This document shows positions 50,693-58,359 of a stretch of 64,000 nt of DNA, in pieces. The notes beneath the pieces were generated by a model. That model searched no databases. It had not been told where the DNA came from and worked only from the letters and a program-made list of their open reading frames with translations. The stretch is from JALHOQ01 sp038144835. GTDB lineage: Bacteria > Bdellovibrionota > Bdellovibrionia > Bdellovibrionales > UBA1609. A program made the translations under genes and the position numbers. Numbering within the stretch: the first letter of the stretch is position 1; every line of letters begins with the position of its first letter. The stretch is from positions 1 through 64,000 of the forward strand of contig JAYQON010000001.1 of assembly GCA_038144835.1 (NCBI GenBank). The letters run 5' to 3'.

Positions 50693-51274
50693 ATGTACGC
50701 CATTATCAAGGCCGGCGGAAAACAGTACACAGTTAAACCCGGCGACGTTCTGCGCGTTGAAAAACTCGATGCGGATCTGGGTGCAGAACTCAAATTGACC
50801 GACGTACTGATGGTCGGTGGTGAAAAAACGTTTGTCGGTGATAACGCAGGTAAGGCAAGTGTGACTGTCGTTGTTACGAATCAGCAGCGTGGGCCCAAAC
50901 TCATCGTTTTCAAGAAGAAGCGCCGTCAAGGCTACAGGCGTATGGGCGGACATCGTCAGCCCTACACTGAGTTGTTTGTGAAGTCGATCACAAGCCCTGA
51001 GGGGCAGGTAGCAAACGCAGAAAACAAACCACGAATTTTTGATCCTGAAAAACGTGCTGAAAAACAAGCTAAGCGTCAGGAAATTTTGAGCCAGAAGCGG
51101 CTTGCTGCCCGTAAGGCTGGGACTAAAGGACCGGCTGCTGAACCCAAACAAGTAGCCAAAAAGAAGGCCGCCCCAAAGAAAAAGGCAGCTGCAAAAAAAG
51201 GAACCGGTAAAAAAGCTGCGGTGAAAAAGACAGCGGCCAAGAAGACCGCCACCAAGAAAACGAAGAAGATGTAA
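50693..51274 (+). CDS. rplU: 50S ribosomal protein L21 with a long Lys/Ala-rich tail
   Basis: 193 residues; typical L21 has about 103. Residues 1-103 are normal L21 (MYAIIKAGGKQYTVKPGDVLRVEKL, and the RNA-binding KKRRQGYRRMGGHRQPYTELFVKSI). Residues 104-193 form an added tail: first a charged helix (FDPEKRAEKQAKRQEILSQKRLAARK), then lysine, alanine and proline repeats (AKKKAAPKKKAAAKKGTG, KKTAAKKTATKKTKKM) that look like histone H1 C-terminal tails. GGAGG precedes the ATG. No start or frame problem is seen, and L27 follows normally, so the tail seems genuine. Confidence 0.93.
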   Translation: MYAIIKAGGKQYTVKPGDVLRVEKLDADLGAELKLTDVLMVGGEKTFVGDNAGKASVTVVVTNQQRGPKLIVFKKKRRQGYRRMGGHRQPYTELFVKSITSPEGQVANAENKPRIFDPEKRAEKQAKRQEILSQKRLAARKAGTKGPAAEPKQVAKKKAAPKKKAAAKKGTGKKAAVKKTAAKKTATKKTKKM

Positions 51275-51291
51275 GGACGAGGTGAAAGACC

Positions 51292-51564
51292 ATGGCATCA
51301 AAAAAAGCAGCAGGTAGTACAAAGAACGGACGCGAATCACAGAGTAAGCGTTTGGGTGTAAAGCGCTTTGGCGGTCAAAATGTTCTGCCAGGCACAATTA
51401 TTGTTCGTCAGCGCGGTACGAAATTTTATCCCGGCCGTAATGTCAAGATGGGCCGTGATTTCACTATTTACTCAGTTCTCGAGGGTCAGGTGAAATTCGA
51501 GCGAGTAAGCAAAGAGAAGTTTAAAATCAGTGTATACCCAAAGGTATCGGCCTCCGTGGCCTAA
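51292..51564 (+). CDS. rpmA: 50S ribosomal protein L27
   Basis: 90 residues, normal. Start MASKKAAGSTKNGRESQSKRLGVKRFGGQ matches the N-terminal extension that reaches the peptidyl-transferase centre; GTIIVRQRGTKFYPGRNVKMGRDFTIYS is the core. 17 bases after rplU behind GAGGTGAAAG. Ends ahead of the terminator at 51611. Confidence 0.97.
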   Translation: MASKKAAGSTKNGRESQSKRLGVKRFGGQNVLPGTIIVRQRGTKFYPGRNVKMGRDFTIYSVLEGQVKFERVSKEKFKISVYPKVSASVA

Positions 51565-51610
51565 AGCCTTGGCAAATACTCTGTTCTGATTTGGAAACCT
51601 ATTTAAGCTG

Positions 51611-51642
51611 AAAAGCCCAGTCTGAAGATTGGGCTTTTTTTT
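51611..51642 (+). terminator. intrinsic terminator after rpmA
   Basis: AAAAGCCCA (51611-51619) pairs with TGGGCTTTT (51630-51638); the inner bases extend the stem (TCT/AGA). Eight T residues follow in 51635-51642. It is the only textbook Rho-independent terminator I could find in the window, and lies just before the obgE start at 51648. Confidence 0.9.
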
Positions 51643-51647
51643 GAGTT

Positions 51648-52670
51648 ATGAAATTTATTGATGAAGTCACCATTTCTGTAAGTTCGGGTAAAGGCGGCGC
51701 TGGAGCTGTGAGTTTTCGGCGCGAGGCTATGGTGCCACGCGGTGGACCTGATGGTGGTGATGGTGGCAAAGGTGGAGATGTAGTTATTCGCACAGACTCT
51801 CGCCTGCACTCACTTTTGGATTTGCGCTTTCAAAAGGCCTATCGAGCCCAAGATGGTGAACCTGGCCAAAACCGAAATCGTTCTGGTCGTGACGGAAATG
51901 ATTTGGTCATAACGGTTCCTCCAGGCACTTTAGTTAAGGACGAAAGTGGACGTCTTTTGTATGACCTGACCGATCAATCTGAAGTTTTGCTGCTCAAGGG
52001 TGGACTTGGTGGCAAGGGCAATACCTTTTATAAATCCAGCGTAAACCAGGCTCCGACAGTCGCTCAAAAAGGATTGGCTGGCGTAGAGATGGAGATCCAT
52101 CTCGAGCTGAAACTTTTAGCGGATGTTGGCATTGTGGGGCTCCCCAACGCTGGCAAAAGCACTCGGAGCTCAAGCATTTCTTCGGCCAAGCCAAAAATTG
52201 CTGATTACCCCGTTACGACGCGTGGTCCAAATTTGGGAGTTGTTCGTTATGCGCAGGAGCTCTCTTTTGTGGTCGCCGATATTCCAGGATTGATTGAGGG
52301 GGCGAGTTCGGGAGCAGGGCTGGGAACCCAATTTTTGCGTCATATTGAACGTTGCCGTGTATTTGTGCACTTGATTGACGCCTCTGTAATGGCTAGCAAG
52401 AGCCCCCTTGAGGCCTATGATGAAATTCGCAGTGAACTGGCTTTGTATGATCAGGCCAAAGCCGATGAAGAAGGCTTCAATCCTCTCTCAGCGCGGCCAG
52501 AGCTCGTGGTTTTAAACAAAATTGATTCGGTTGAAGAGATGCAGTTGCGTGCATCCGTAGAGGCCTTTCGCAAACGTGGACTAGACGTACAGATGATTTC
52601 CGCAGCGACGGGCAAAAATATAAAAGAGCTTGTAGATGCGCTCGGAAAGAGAGTCTTCAGTGAATCGTAA
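51648..52670 (+). CDS. obgE: GTPase Obg (ribosome assembly)
   Basis: 340 residues. Glycine-rich Obg domain 1-158 ([27 protein letters not shown]), then the G domain: G1 [9 protein letters not shown], G3 [10 protein letters not shown], G4 NKID, G5 SAATGKN. Unusual substitutions in an otherwise near-constant stretch: [31 protein letters not shown] instead of the usual [31 protein letters not shown]. The start ATG follows the T tract of the terminator by six bases, without a ribosome-binding site (TTTTGAGTT before it). Followed by the nadD-rsfS fusion, whose start overlaps the obgE end. Confidence 0.93.
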   Translation: [340 protein letters not shown]

Positions 52671-53649
52671 GATTGGTCTATTCGGTGGAAATTTTGATCC
52701 TTTTCATTACGGTCATTTAAACAGTATGCTCAGTGTGGCCGAATTTTTTGAACTCAATGAGGTGAGGGTAGTTCCTGCATGCGTTAGTCCTTTGAGGGTC
52801 CAGACACAAGGGTCGAGTGCGCAACAACGTTTAGAGATGCTCACTCGAGGGATTTCTGGTCATGAAAATTTAATAAAAATTGATATGCAGGAAATTGAGC
52901 GGGGTGGTGTTAGTTATACGATCGACACCATAAGGGCACTTGAGAATGAAGATGATCGCTTGATGCTCATCATTGGCATGGATCAATTTTCCAAGTTTGA
53001 TCAGTGGAAAGACTTTGACCAAATCCTCACCAAAGCAGACCTCATTGTCACTTCACGTCCAGGGATGGAGCTGCCGTACACGCTTGAGGACTGGCCAGTG
53101 GCAGTTAGATCATTGGTGGCGGACCATGATCAGCATCAAGCTGTACTGAAGACAGGGCGATCAATATATTTTTTCCAGTTGGCCGATGTCGAGGCCTCGG
53201 GCACGGAGATACGTCGAAAAGTTCGGTTTAATCAGAGTATTCATGGATTAGTTCCTCCAGGAGTTGAGGAGTACATTCGAGAGCAAAAGTTATATGAATC
53301 CGTTCAACGTAATATCGGCGATTTTGAAAAATTCACGGCCTTTTGTGCGGGTATTTTGAATGAAAAAGGCGGAATAAATGTCCAATCTTATGACTTGCGA
53401 GAGCGGCAAGGACCATCCGAATTCACTTTGATTTGCTCAGGTACCAGCACTCGCCATGCTTCGGCCTTGGCCGATCATGTAGTGAAAGAGGTAAAGAAAG
53501 AGTACGGGGTTTGGCCTGAAAGCATTGAAGGTCAAAGTGAGGGACGCTGGGTTTTAGTTGATTATGGGGCATTGATTATTCACGTATTTTACGATTTTGT
53601 TCGTCAGGAATACCGTCTCGAAGACCTATGGACTAAGCCCCGAGCATAG
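52660..53649 (+). CDS. nadD: fusion of nicotinate-nucleotide adenylyltransferase (NadD) and ribosome silencing factor (RsfS)
   Basis: 329 residues from GTG 52660, with GAAAGAGAG just upstream. Residues 1-213: NadD, second-last step of NAD synthesis; GGNFDPFHYGHL at 9-20 is the nucleotidyltransferase motif, VSYTIDTIRAL at 84-94, and ASGTEIRRKV (179-188) the ISSTxIR-like motif. Residues 214-329: RsfS/DUF143 (ribosome silencing factor that binds L14), with TLICSGTSTRHASALADHVV and WVLVDYGALIIHVFYDFVRQEYRLEDLW. In many bacteria these are adjacent separate genes; here no stop separates them. A single chain is seen directly, and its function as a fusion is inference. Confidence 0.92.
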   Translation: MNRKIGLFGGNFDPFHYGHLNSMLSVAEFFELNEVRVVPACVSPLRVQTQGSSAQQRLEMLTRGISGHENLIKIDMQEIERGGVSYTIDTIRALENEDDRLMLIIGMDQFSKFDQWKDFDQILTKADLIVTSRPGMELPYTLEDWPVAVRSLVADHDQHQAVLKTGRSIYFFQLADVEASGTEIRRKVRFNQSIHGLVPPGVEEYIREQKLYESVQRNIGDFEKFTAFCAGILNEKGGINVQSYDLRERQGPSEFTLICSGTSTRHASALADHVVKEVKKEYGVWPESIEGQSEGRWVLVDYGALIIHVFYDFVRQEYRLEDLWTKPRA

Positions 53650-54123
53650 ATGCAACTTAATTTTTTTGTTTTTGAAACAAGGTCTCCCGACTGGCTTCAA
53701 CAAATCCGAACCGATTACGTAGGTAAAATTTCCGGTTTTTTGAACATGGAATGGCGAACCCTCAAGAGCCCGGGGGCGGAGCGCGATCAGGCTGACATCA
53801 AACGTAAGCGAGAGGCTGAGCTACTCTTTAAGCAGCTTGATGAGCGGGATTATGTGATCTTGTTCGATGAGGCCGGCAGACTACATAAGAAGTCCGAAGA
53901 GTTTGCGATAGCTCTTAGTCGGGCACTCGAAAGTGGAAAATCGCGAGTTGTTTTTTGTATTGGTGGCCCCTATGGCTTTGATGAGAAAGTAAAAGCTCGA
54001 GCACAAGCTCGATGGTCGCTGTCTACTTTAACCATGAATCATTGGATAGCTCAGGCAGTTGCCCTGGAACAAATTTATAGGGGCCTTACAATCCTGAAGG
54101 GTTTGCCCTATCATAACCGTTGA
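53650..54123 (+). CDS. rlmH: 23S rRNA (pseudouridine1915-N3)-methyltransferase RlmH
   Basis: 157 residues, normal size (about 155). SPOUT-fold enzyme that methylates pseudouridine 1915 of 23S rRNA. Motifs: YVILFDEAGRLHKKSEEFA, VVFCIGGPYGFDEKVKARA, LTMNHWIAQAVALEQIYRGLTILKGLPYHNR, the last being the SAM-binding knot and C-terminal YH. Begins right after the fusion's stop (TAG-ATG), so it is translationally linked. Confidence 0.96.
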   Translation: MQLNFFVFETRSPDWLQQIRTDYVGKISGFLNMEWRTLKSPGAERDQADIKRKREAELLFKQLDERDYVILFDEAGRLHKKSEEFAIALSRALESGKSRVVFCIGGPYGFDEKVKARAQARWSLSTLTMNHWIAQAVALEQIYRGLTILKGLPYHNR

Positions 54124-54220
54124 GCCGTTGCTGGCTCCGAAATTCGATGGCCTTTTGAAGTTTGCGATGTCTACAAATTGAGATTGATTGGCATTATGTT
54201 TTGCAGATCAGGGCTCACTC

Positions 54221-54817
54221 ATGTTCTGGCCTCGTTCTTGTCTCATTTGTCACAGCTTTATGTTTGAATCCACGGCTCTGTGCCGGAGGTGCTCCTCGGA
54301 CCTATGGGATTTACGTAGCCCTATCGTTCGCTTCGGCCGAGGATATACAATTCGCAGCCTTTTTCGATGGTACCCTGAATACGGCCTACCTGCGCTGGAT
54401 TGGTTGGCTCGAGGTCTGAAAAAACGGTCCCAATCTGAACTATGGCGCGAGTTTGCTTTATGGATGATTGAGACAAATGGTACGCCCGAGAATTCGCTCT
54501 TTGTTCCCGTACCTTCACGTGGGCCAAATCATGCGCTAGGCCTGGCCTATGCCCTTGCGGATGTTTGTGGAGGGCGAATGGAGAATCCATTAAAAGTTTG
54601 TGGCAAGCAGTCTCAAAAAAGCCTGAACCGCGAAGGGCGATGGGGAGTCACATTTGAAATTGAAGGAAAATTTTGCAGCAAATTCAAGACTGTCATTATC
54701 GTTGACGATGTGGTGACCACGGGTGCGACGGCCTCTGCCGCCTACAAGATTTTAGGGCGGCCTAAGAATTGCGAGGTTTGGTGTTTGTTAGACCGGCGTC
54801 CTTGCGGCACAGGATAG
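54221..54817 (+). CDS. ComF-family phosphoribosyltransferase-like protein
   Basis: 198 residues from ATG 54221. Four cysteines at the amino end (SCLICHSF...CRRCSSDL) form the zinc-finger of the ComF/GntX family; the C-terminal part carries the PRPP site VIIVDDVVTTGATASAAYKIL and the flanking VPVPSRGPNHALG. These proteins take part in DNA uptake or phosphate/sugar metabolism, but their real reaction is unknown. A TTG at 54188 adds 11 unneeded residues. It is followed by lolA after 19 bases. Confidence 0.88.
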   Translation: MFWPRSCLICHSFMFESTALCRRCSSDLWDLRSPIVRFGRGYTIRSLFRWYPEYGLPALDWLARGLKKRSQSELWREFALWMIETNGTPENSLFVPVPSRGPNHALGLAYALADVCGGRMENPLKVCGKQSQKSLNREGRWGVTFEIEGKFCSKFKTVIIVDDVVTTGATASAAYKILGRPKNCEVWCLLDRRPCGTG

Positions 54818-54836
54818 TGGCTGCTATATACATGGC

Positions 54837-55475
54837 ATGTCAAAGTGGTATTTGATCGGCTTATTCGTTTCCAGTTTATCGGCCTTGAACATTGAAGCCC
54901 GAGCTCCGGAGTCTGAGGTGGATGCGGTGCTAAGTCGATACCGTCAGGCTAAGGCCGTGCAGTCTAAGGTTAAAAAAATTGTGGTGCAGGAGCTAGTGGG
55001 ATCGTCATCAGAGAGTAAGGGAAATTTTTATTTCTCAAAAGGTAAACTGAGGCTCGATTTTACCGAGCCTGAAAAGACACTACTGGTCTATGACGGTAAA
55101 TACGTCTGGCTCGAATCAAGAATGGAAGAAATGGTGTCAGTAACTAAAATAGCGACAGGTGAACTAAAAAAGTCTGACTCATTACTGGCGGCATTATTTG
55201 AGAAGCAAAATGCGCTTAAAGGATTTCGCTTAATTGAGAGTAAATCTTCGGATCAAGGCAAAGTTTATTCGTTTGAACCGAAAGACAAGACTAAAACTGA
55301 AATTCAGTACCTAGAGCTCGGTTTGAAGAAAGATAGTTTAAAGTATTTGGTCTACCGCGACCAAGTTGAGAATAAGGTGAGCTTCGAATTCGAAAAAATC
55401 TATGTGACTACGGTACCTGCCAGCAAATTTAAATACAAACCGCCCCGAGGGGCAAACGTAACAGAGATCCAATGA
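54837..55475 (+). CDS. lolA: outer-membrane lipoprotein carrier LolA
   Basis: 212 residues. Periplasmic chaperone that moves lipoproteins from the inner to the outer membrane. Signal peptide at the amino end (MSKWYLIGLFVSSLSALNIEA), then the LolA fold with GNFYFSKGKLRLDFTEPEKTLLVYDGKYVWLES and LEKQ-like helix segment LLAALFEKQNALKGF. The strands and the family motif L-x-F-x-x-P-E (LDFTEPE) fit. TATATAC lies just 5 bases upstream of the ATG, with no clear ribosome-binding site. ATGA overlap with rimO. Confidence 0.88.
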   Translation: MSKWYLIGLFVSSLSALNIEARAPESEVDAVLSRYRQAKAVQSKVKKIVVQELVGSSSESKGNFYFSKGKLRLDFTEPEKTLLVYDGKYVWLESRMEEMVSVTKIATGELKKSDSLLAALFEKQNALKGFRLIESKSSDQGKVYSFEPKDKTKTEIQYLELGLKKDSLKYLVYRDQVENKVSFEFEKIYVTTVPASKFKYKPPRGANVTEIQ

Positions 55476-56854
55476 AAGAGCTGAACAAAGATTCTAAAAA
55501 AGTACATTTTGTAAGCCTTGGTTGCCCCAAGAACCTCGTTGATTCCGAAATCATGGCCGGATCATTGATGCGTGATGGATATTCGGTGGTTGGCGAGGCT
55601 GAAGAGGCTGACACGGTTATTATTAACACGTGCGGATTTATTGAGGCTAGTAAGCAGGAGTCTCTCGATAAAATTTTGGAGATGACCGATCTTAAAAAAG
55701 CTGGAAATTTAAAGAAGGTCGTGGTGGCAGGATGCCTCACCCAACGTTACAAAGATGAGCTTGTCGATGGCTTGCCTGAAGCTGATTTATTTGTTGGTTC
55801 AGGACAGTTCCAAAATATCGCTCAGATTTTAAGAGCCTCAAAGGCTGGTGGGTTGGAAAAGCGCTTTTTTAATTTGCCGACCTATCTTCAAGAAGACTCC
55901 ACGCCAAGAGTGAATTCACAGCCGCGCCATCGCGCCTATCTCAAAATTTCTGAGGGATGTAAGAAGCGCTGTGCTTTTTGTGCCATTCCCATGATCCGGG
56001 GAAACCTTCAGTCGCGCCACCTTTCAGCAATTCTAAGTGAAGCGAAACTGTTAGTTGCCGGCGGAGTGAAAGAATTGATTGTTATTAGTCATGATTTTAC
56101 CGACTTTGGTTGGGATTTGCGCAAACAAAACGCCGAAGCTAAAGAAAGCCCTGATGAGCTTTTACGGGTGCTGGCGGATGAATCGGGGGCTGAGTGGATT
56201 CGAGTTCTTTATCAGTATCCCGATGGCGTCACGGACACGACCTTGGACCTTATTGAGAGTCGTTCAAACCTAGTTAAGTATTTTGATATGCCACTTCAGC
56301 ATATCAATAACGAGGTTTTAAAAAACATGAATAGAAGAATGACTCGTCAGAAAATTGAAGACACTCTCAGCCGAGTGCGTGATCGGCTGCCCGAGGCAGT
56401 GGTTCGCACACAATTCATTGTGGGCTTCCCTGGGGAAACTGAAGAACATTTCGAAGAGCTTATGACCTTTGTCGAGAAAAATCGCTTTGATCGGGTGGGT
56501 TGTTTTGTGTACTCGCAGGAAGAGAACACTAAGGCCGGCTCTCTTCCTGATCAAGTCGACGAGAAAACAAAGCAACGCCGCCACGATCAGCTTATGGAGC
56601 TTCAGCAAGGCCTATCGCGTGAAAAGCACAAAGCCTACATTGGAAAAACGGTGCAGGTTTTAGTTGAGGGATTTAGTGAGGAAACCGATCTACTCCTTGT
56701 GGGCCGCCACTCTCAACAGGCGCCAGACATTGATGGTGTGACATACATTAACGATGGGCAGGCGCAAGTAGGGGATATGGTGCAAGTCGAAATTACGGAT
56801 GCGATGGATTACGATCTGATTGGTGGAATTGTACAAGATGGTGGACCGCAGTAA
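55472..56854 (+). CDS. rimO: ribosomal protein S12 methylthiotransferase RimO
   Basis: 460 residues. Radical SAM enzyme that adds a methylthio group to an aspartate of S12. Domains: UPF0004 N-terminal (HFVSLGCPKNLVDSEIMAGSLM, INTCGFIEASKQES, VAGCLTQRYKDEL), radical SAM motif CKKRCAFCAIPMIRG, and C-terminal TRAM domain (VLVEGFSEETDLLLVGRHSQQAPDIDGVTYIN). The CGFIE and LGCPKN signatures define RimO against MiaB. Coupled to lolA by a four-base overlap. Confidence 0.96.
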   Translation: MKELNKDSKKVHFVSLGCPKNLVDSEIMAGSLMRDGYSVVGEAEEADTVIINTCGFIEASKQESLDKILEMTDLKKAGNLKKVVVAGCLTQRYKDELVDGLPEADLFVGSGQFQNIAQILRASKAGGLEKRFFNLPTYLQEDSTPRVNSQPRHRAYLKISEGCKKRCAFCAIPMIRGNLQSRHLSAILSEAKLLVAGGVKELIVISHDFTDFGWDLRKQNAEAKESPDELLRVLADESGAEWIRVLYQYPDGVTDTTLDLIESRSNLVKYFDMPLQHINNEVLKNMNRRMTRQKIEDTLSRVRDRLPEAVVRTQFIVGFPGETEEHFEELMTFVEKNRFDRVGCFVYSQEENTKAGSLPDQVDEKTKQRRHDQLMELQQGLSREKHKAYIGKTVQVLVEGFSEETDLLLVGRHSQQAPDIDGVTYINDGQAQVGDMVQVEITDAMDYDLIGGIVQDGGPQ

Positions 56855-57102
56855 GCGCTTATAATCAGACAACTAAATGTTGACACCAAAGATTCATCAG
56901 CGGTGCAATAGAGTTCTGGTCTTTGGGGAGGGGAATGTGGTCACTGGGCAATTTGTTATGTTATTTGTGTGTTCTGTCGTTATATTTTTTGTCGTAAATG
57001 TTCTGGTCAATTAGATTTGATTTTTTCGGCCAACATCAGCTGATACCAGATAATTTAAGAACGATTGTCACCTTATCGCAGCAACACAATTGATTTTCTA
57101 GA
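56855..57102. other. 248-base AT-rich gap between convergent rimO and hpt
   Basis: No gene. It contains a 7-base inverted repeat (CCAAAGA near 56886 and TCTTTGG near 56919) and a 10-base palindrome ATCAGCTGAT at 57035-57044. No T tract follows either structure, and no tRNA-like cloverleaf is visible. It is unusual for two converging genes here to be this far apart. Confidence 0.5.
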
Positions 57103-57615
57103 TTACTGCGTAAAGTTGTATATATCTCCATAATTGCGGCCCAGTTCTTCCGAGTCCATGCCGTAGCCAATTACAAAGCGATCTTCGATTGTGCGGCCTA
57201 CATAGTCAGGGGATATTGGCAGCTCCCTTAAGGCAGGCTTATCTAATAGTGCGACAATTTTTAGAGATGCAGGACTTGATGCTAACAACCGAGTTTTCAA
57301 AAAATTCAAAGTCCGGCCAGCATCAATGATCTCTTCGATAATCAGTACATGCTTGTCTTGAATATCTACTGAAATATCTTTGATAATGCGGACACTCTCG
57401 CCTTTCGGGGAGGTCACGTACACAAAATCCAAAATTTGTGGAAGTTTGATTTGGCGAGAAAGGTCTGACATAAAAAGCACGGAACCCTTAAGTGGGCAGA
57501 TCAGAACCAGCTCTTTTCCTATATAATCCTTTTCAATTTCACGCGCCAGCTCGGCGACCATCTCGGCAATTTCGTCTTTTGTGATTGAGGGAATCATTCC
57601 TTCGCGGATCTGCAT
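57103..57615 (-). CDS. hpt: hypoxanthine phosphoribosyltransferase
   Basis: 170 residues. Salvages hypoxanthine and guanine with PRPP. PRPP-binding motif VLIIEEIIDAGRTLNFL (the usual acidic pair ED is EE here), LVCPLKGS-like LVLICPLKGSVLFMSDLSRQI, and YVGRTIEDRFVIGYGMDSEELGRNYGDIYNF, typical of Hpt. Strong AAGGAG before the ATG. Last gene of the bamD-TPR-hpt set; fits with the nucleoside-breakdown operon, which would supply the purine bases. Confidence 0.94.
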   Translation of the reverse strand: MQIREGMIPSITKDEIAEMVAELAREIEKDYIGKELVLICPLKGSVLFMSDLSRQIKLPQILDFVYVTSPKGESVRIIKDISVDIQDKHVLIIEEIIDAGRTLNFLKTRLLASSPASLKIVALLDKPALRELPISPDYVGRTIEDRFVIGYGMDSEELGRNYGDIYNFTQ

Positions 57616-57627
57616 AGATGATGCTCC

Positions 57628-58359
57628 TTAGACTTCTACCATATTTTTGCGTCCCGTGGCGGCTTGAGCCTGGCGTAAAAGTCGTTGCGCCTCGCCATGG
57701 TTAGAATCTCTTTGTGTGACGGCTTCCCACTGCTCAATAGCCGAAGCAACATCACCCGTTTCATAAAGAATTTTTCCTAGACGAATGCGAGCACTCAAAA
57801 AGCCAGGGTAATCTTTGCTCAAGCCCCTTAACTCCTTTAAAGCCTTTTCGGGTTCACCCAAACGCAGATAACATTCAACAATTTTCATGGTGAGCTCAGG
57901 CTTGCGACTCGAGAGAGTCAAAGCCTTGTAATACTGTTCGAGTGCTTCTTTGTATCTCGTATGATGAAAATACATCTCACCCAGTTCGTCGTGCTTGATG
58001 CTGAACTTTTCATTGATGTAGGGGTCCTCAGATGAATTCTGGCGGGCGAGCAATTCTTTGGCTTCTTCAAAAACCTTTCGCCCTTCGTCGTATTTTCCCA
58101 GATCATTGAGAATAATGCTTAAGCCTACACTGGCGTCTGTGAAGGTAGGCTCAAGCTCAAGAGCTCGACGAAAAGCGCGAATGGCTTTGTTGAACTTTCC
58201 CTGATCGTAATAAATTGTTCCCAACATATGAAAAACTTCAGGGGATTTGGCGTTCTTCAAAATCAACTGATTGAGAATAGGCTCAGCCAGAGAGTATTTA
58301 TTTTCTCGGAAATAGTCGCGTGCTGTTACCAGCATATCATCGTTAGAAATGAGTTCCAA
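57628..58359 (-). CDS. tetratricopeptide repeat protein
   Basis: 243 residues of TPR repeats without signal peptide. About five to six units: LAEPILNQLILKNAKSPEVFHMLGTIYYDQGKFNKAIRAFRRALELEP is the clearest. The end (QAATGRKNMVEV) is unstructured. TPRs mediate protein binding; no partner can be read out. Its start overlaps bamD by 17 bases, a common sign of co-translation, so a link to the outer-membrane assembly machinery is possible but not shown. Confidence 0.85.
   Translation of the reverse strand: MELISNDDMLVTARDYFRENKYSLAEPILNQLILKNAKSPEVFHMLGTIYYDQGKFNKAIRAFRRALELEPTFTDASVGLSIILNDLGKYDEGRKVFEEAKELLARQNSSEDPYINEKFSIKHDELGEMYFHHTRYKEALEQYYKALTLSSRKPELTMKIVECYLRLGEPEKALKELRGLSKDYPGFLSARIRLGKILYETGDVASAIEQWEAVTQRDSNHGEAQRLLRQAQAATGRKNMVEV

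Noticed and set aside
50687..51397. Open frame of 236 residues on the minus strand across rplU and rpmA
   Set aside because: It is a shadow of the lysine/alanine-rich plus-strand genes; the plus-strand frames are clear L21 and L27 and the minus frame is cysteine/phenylalanine-rich without any domain.
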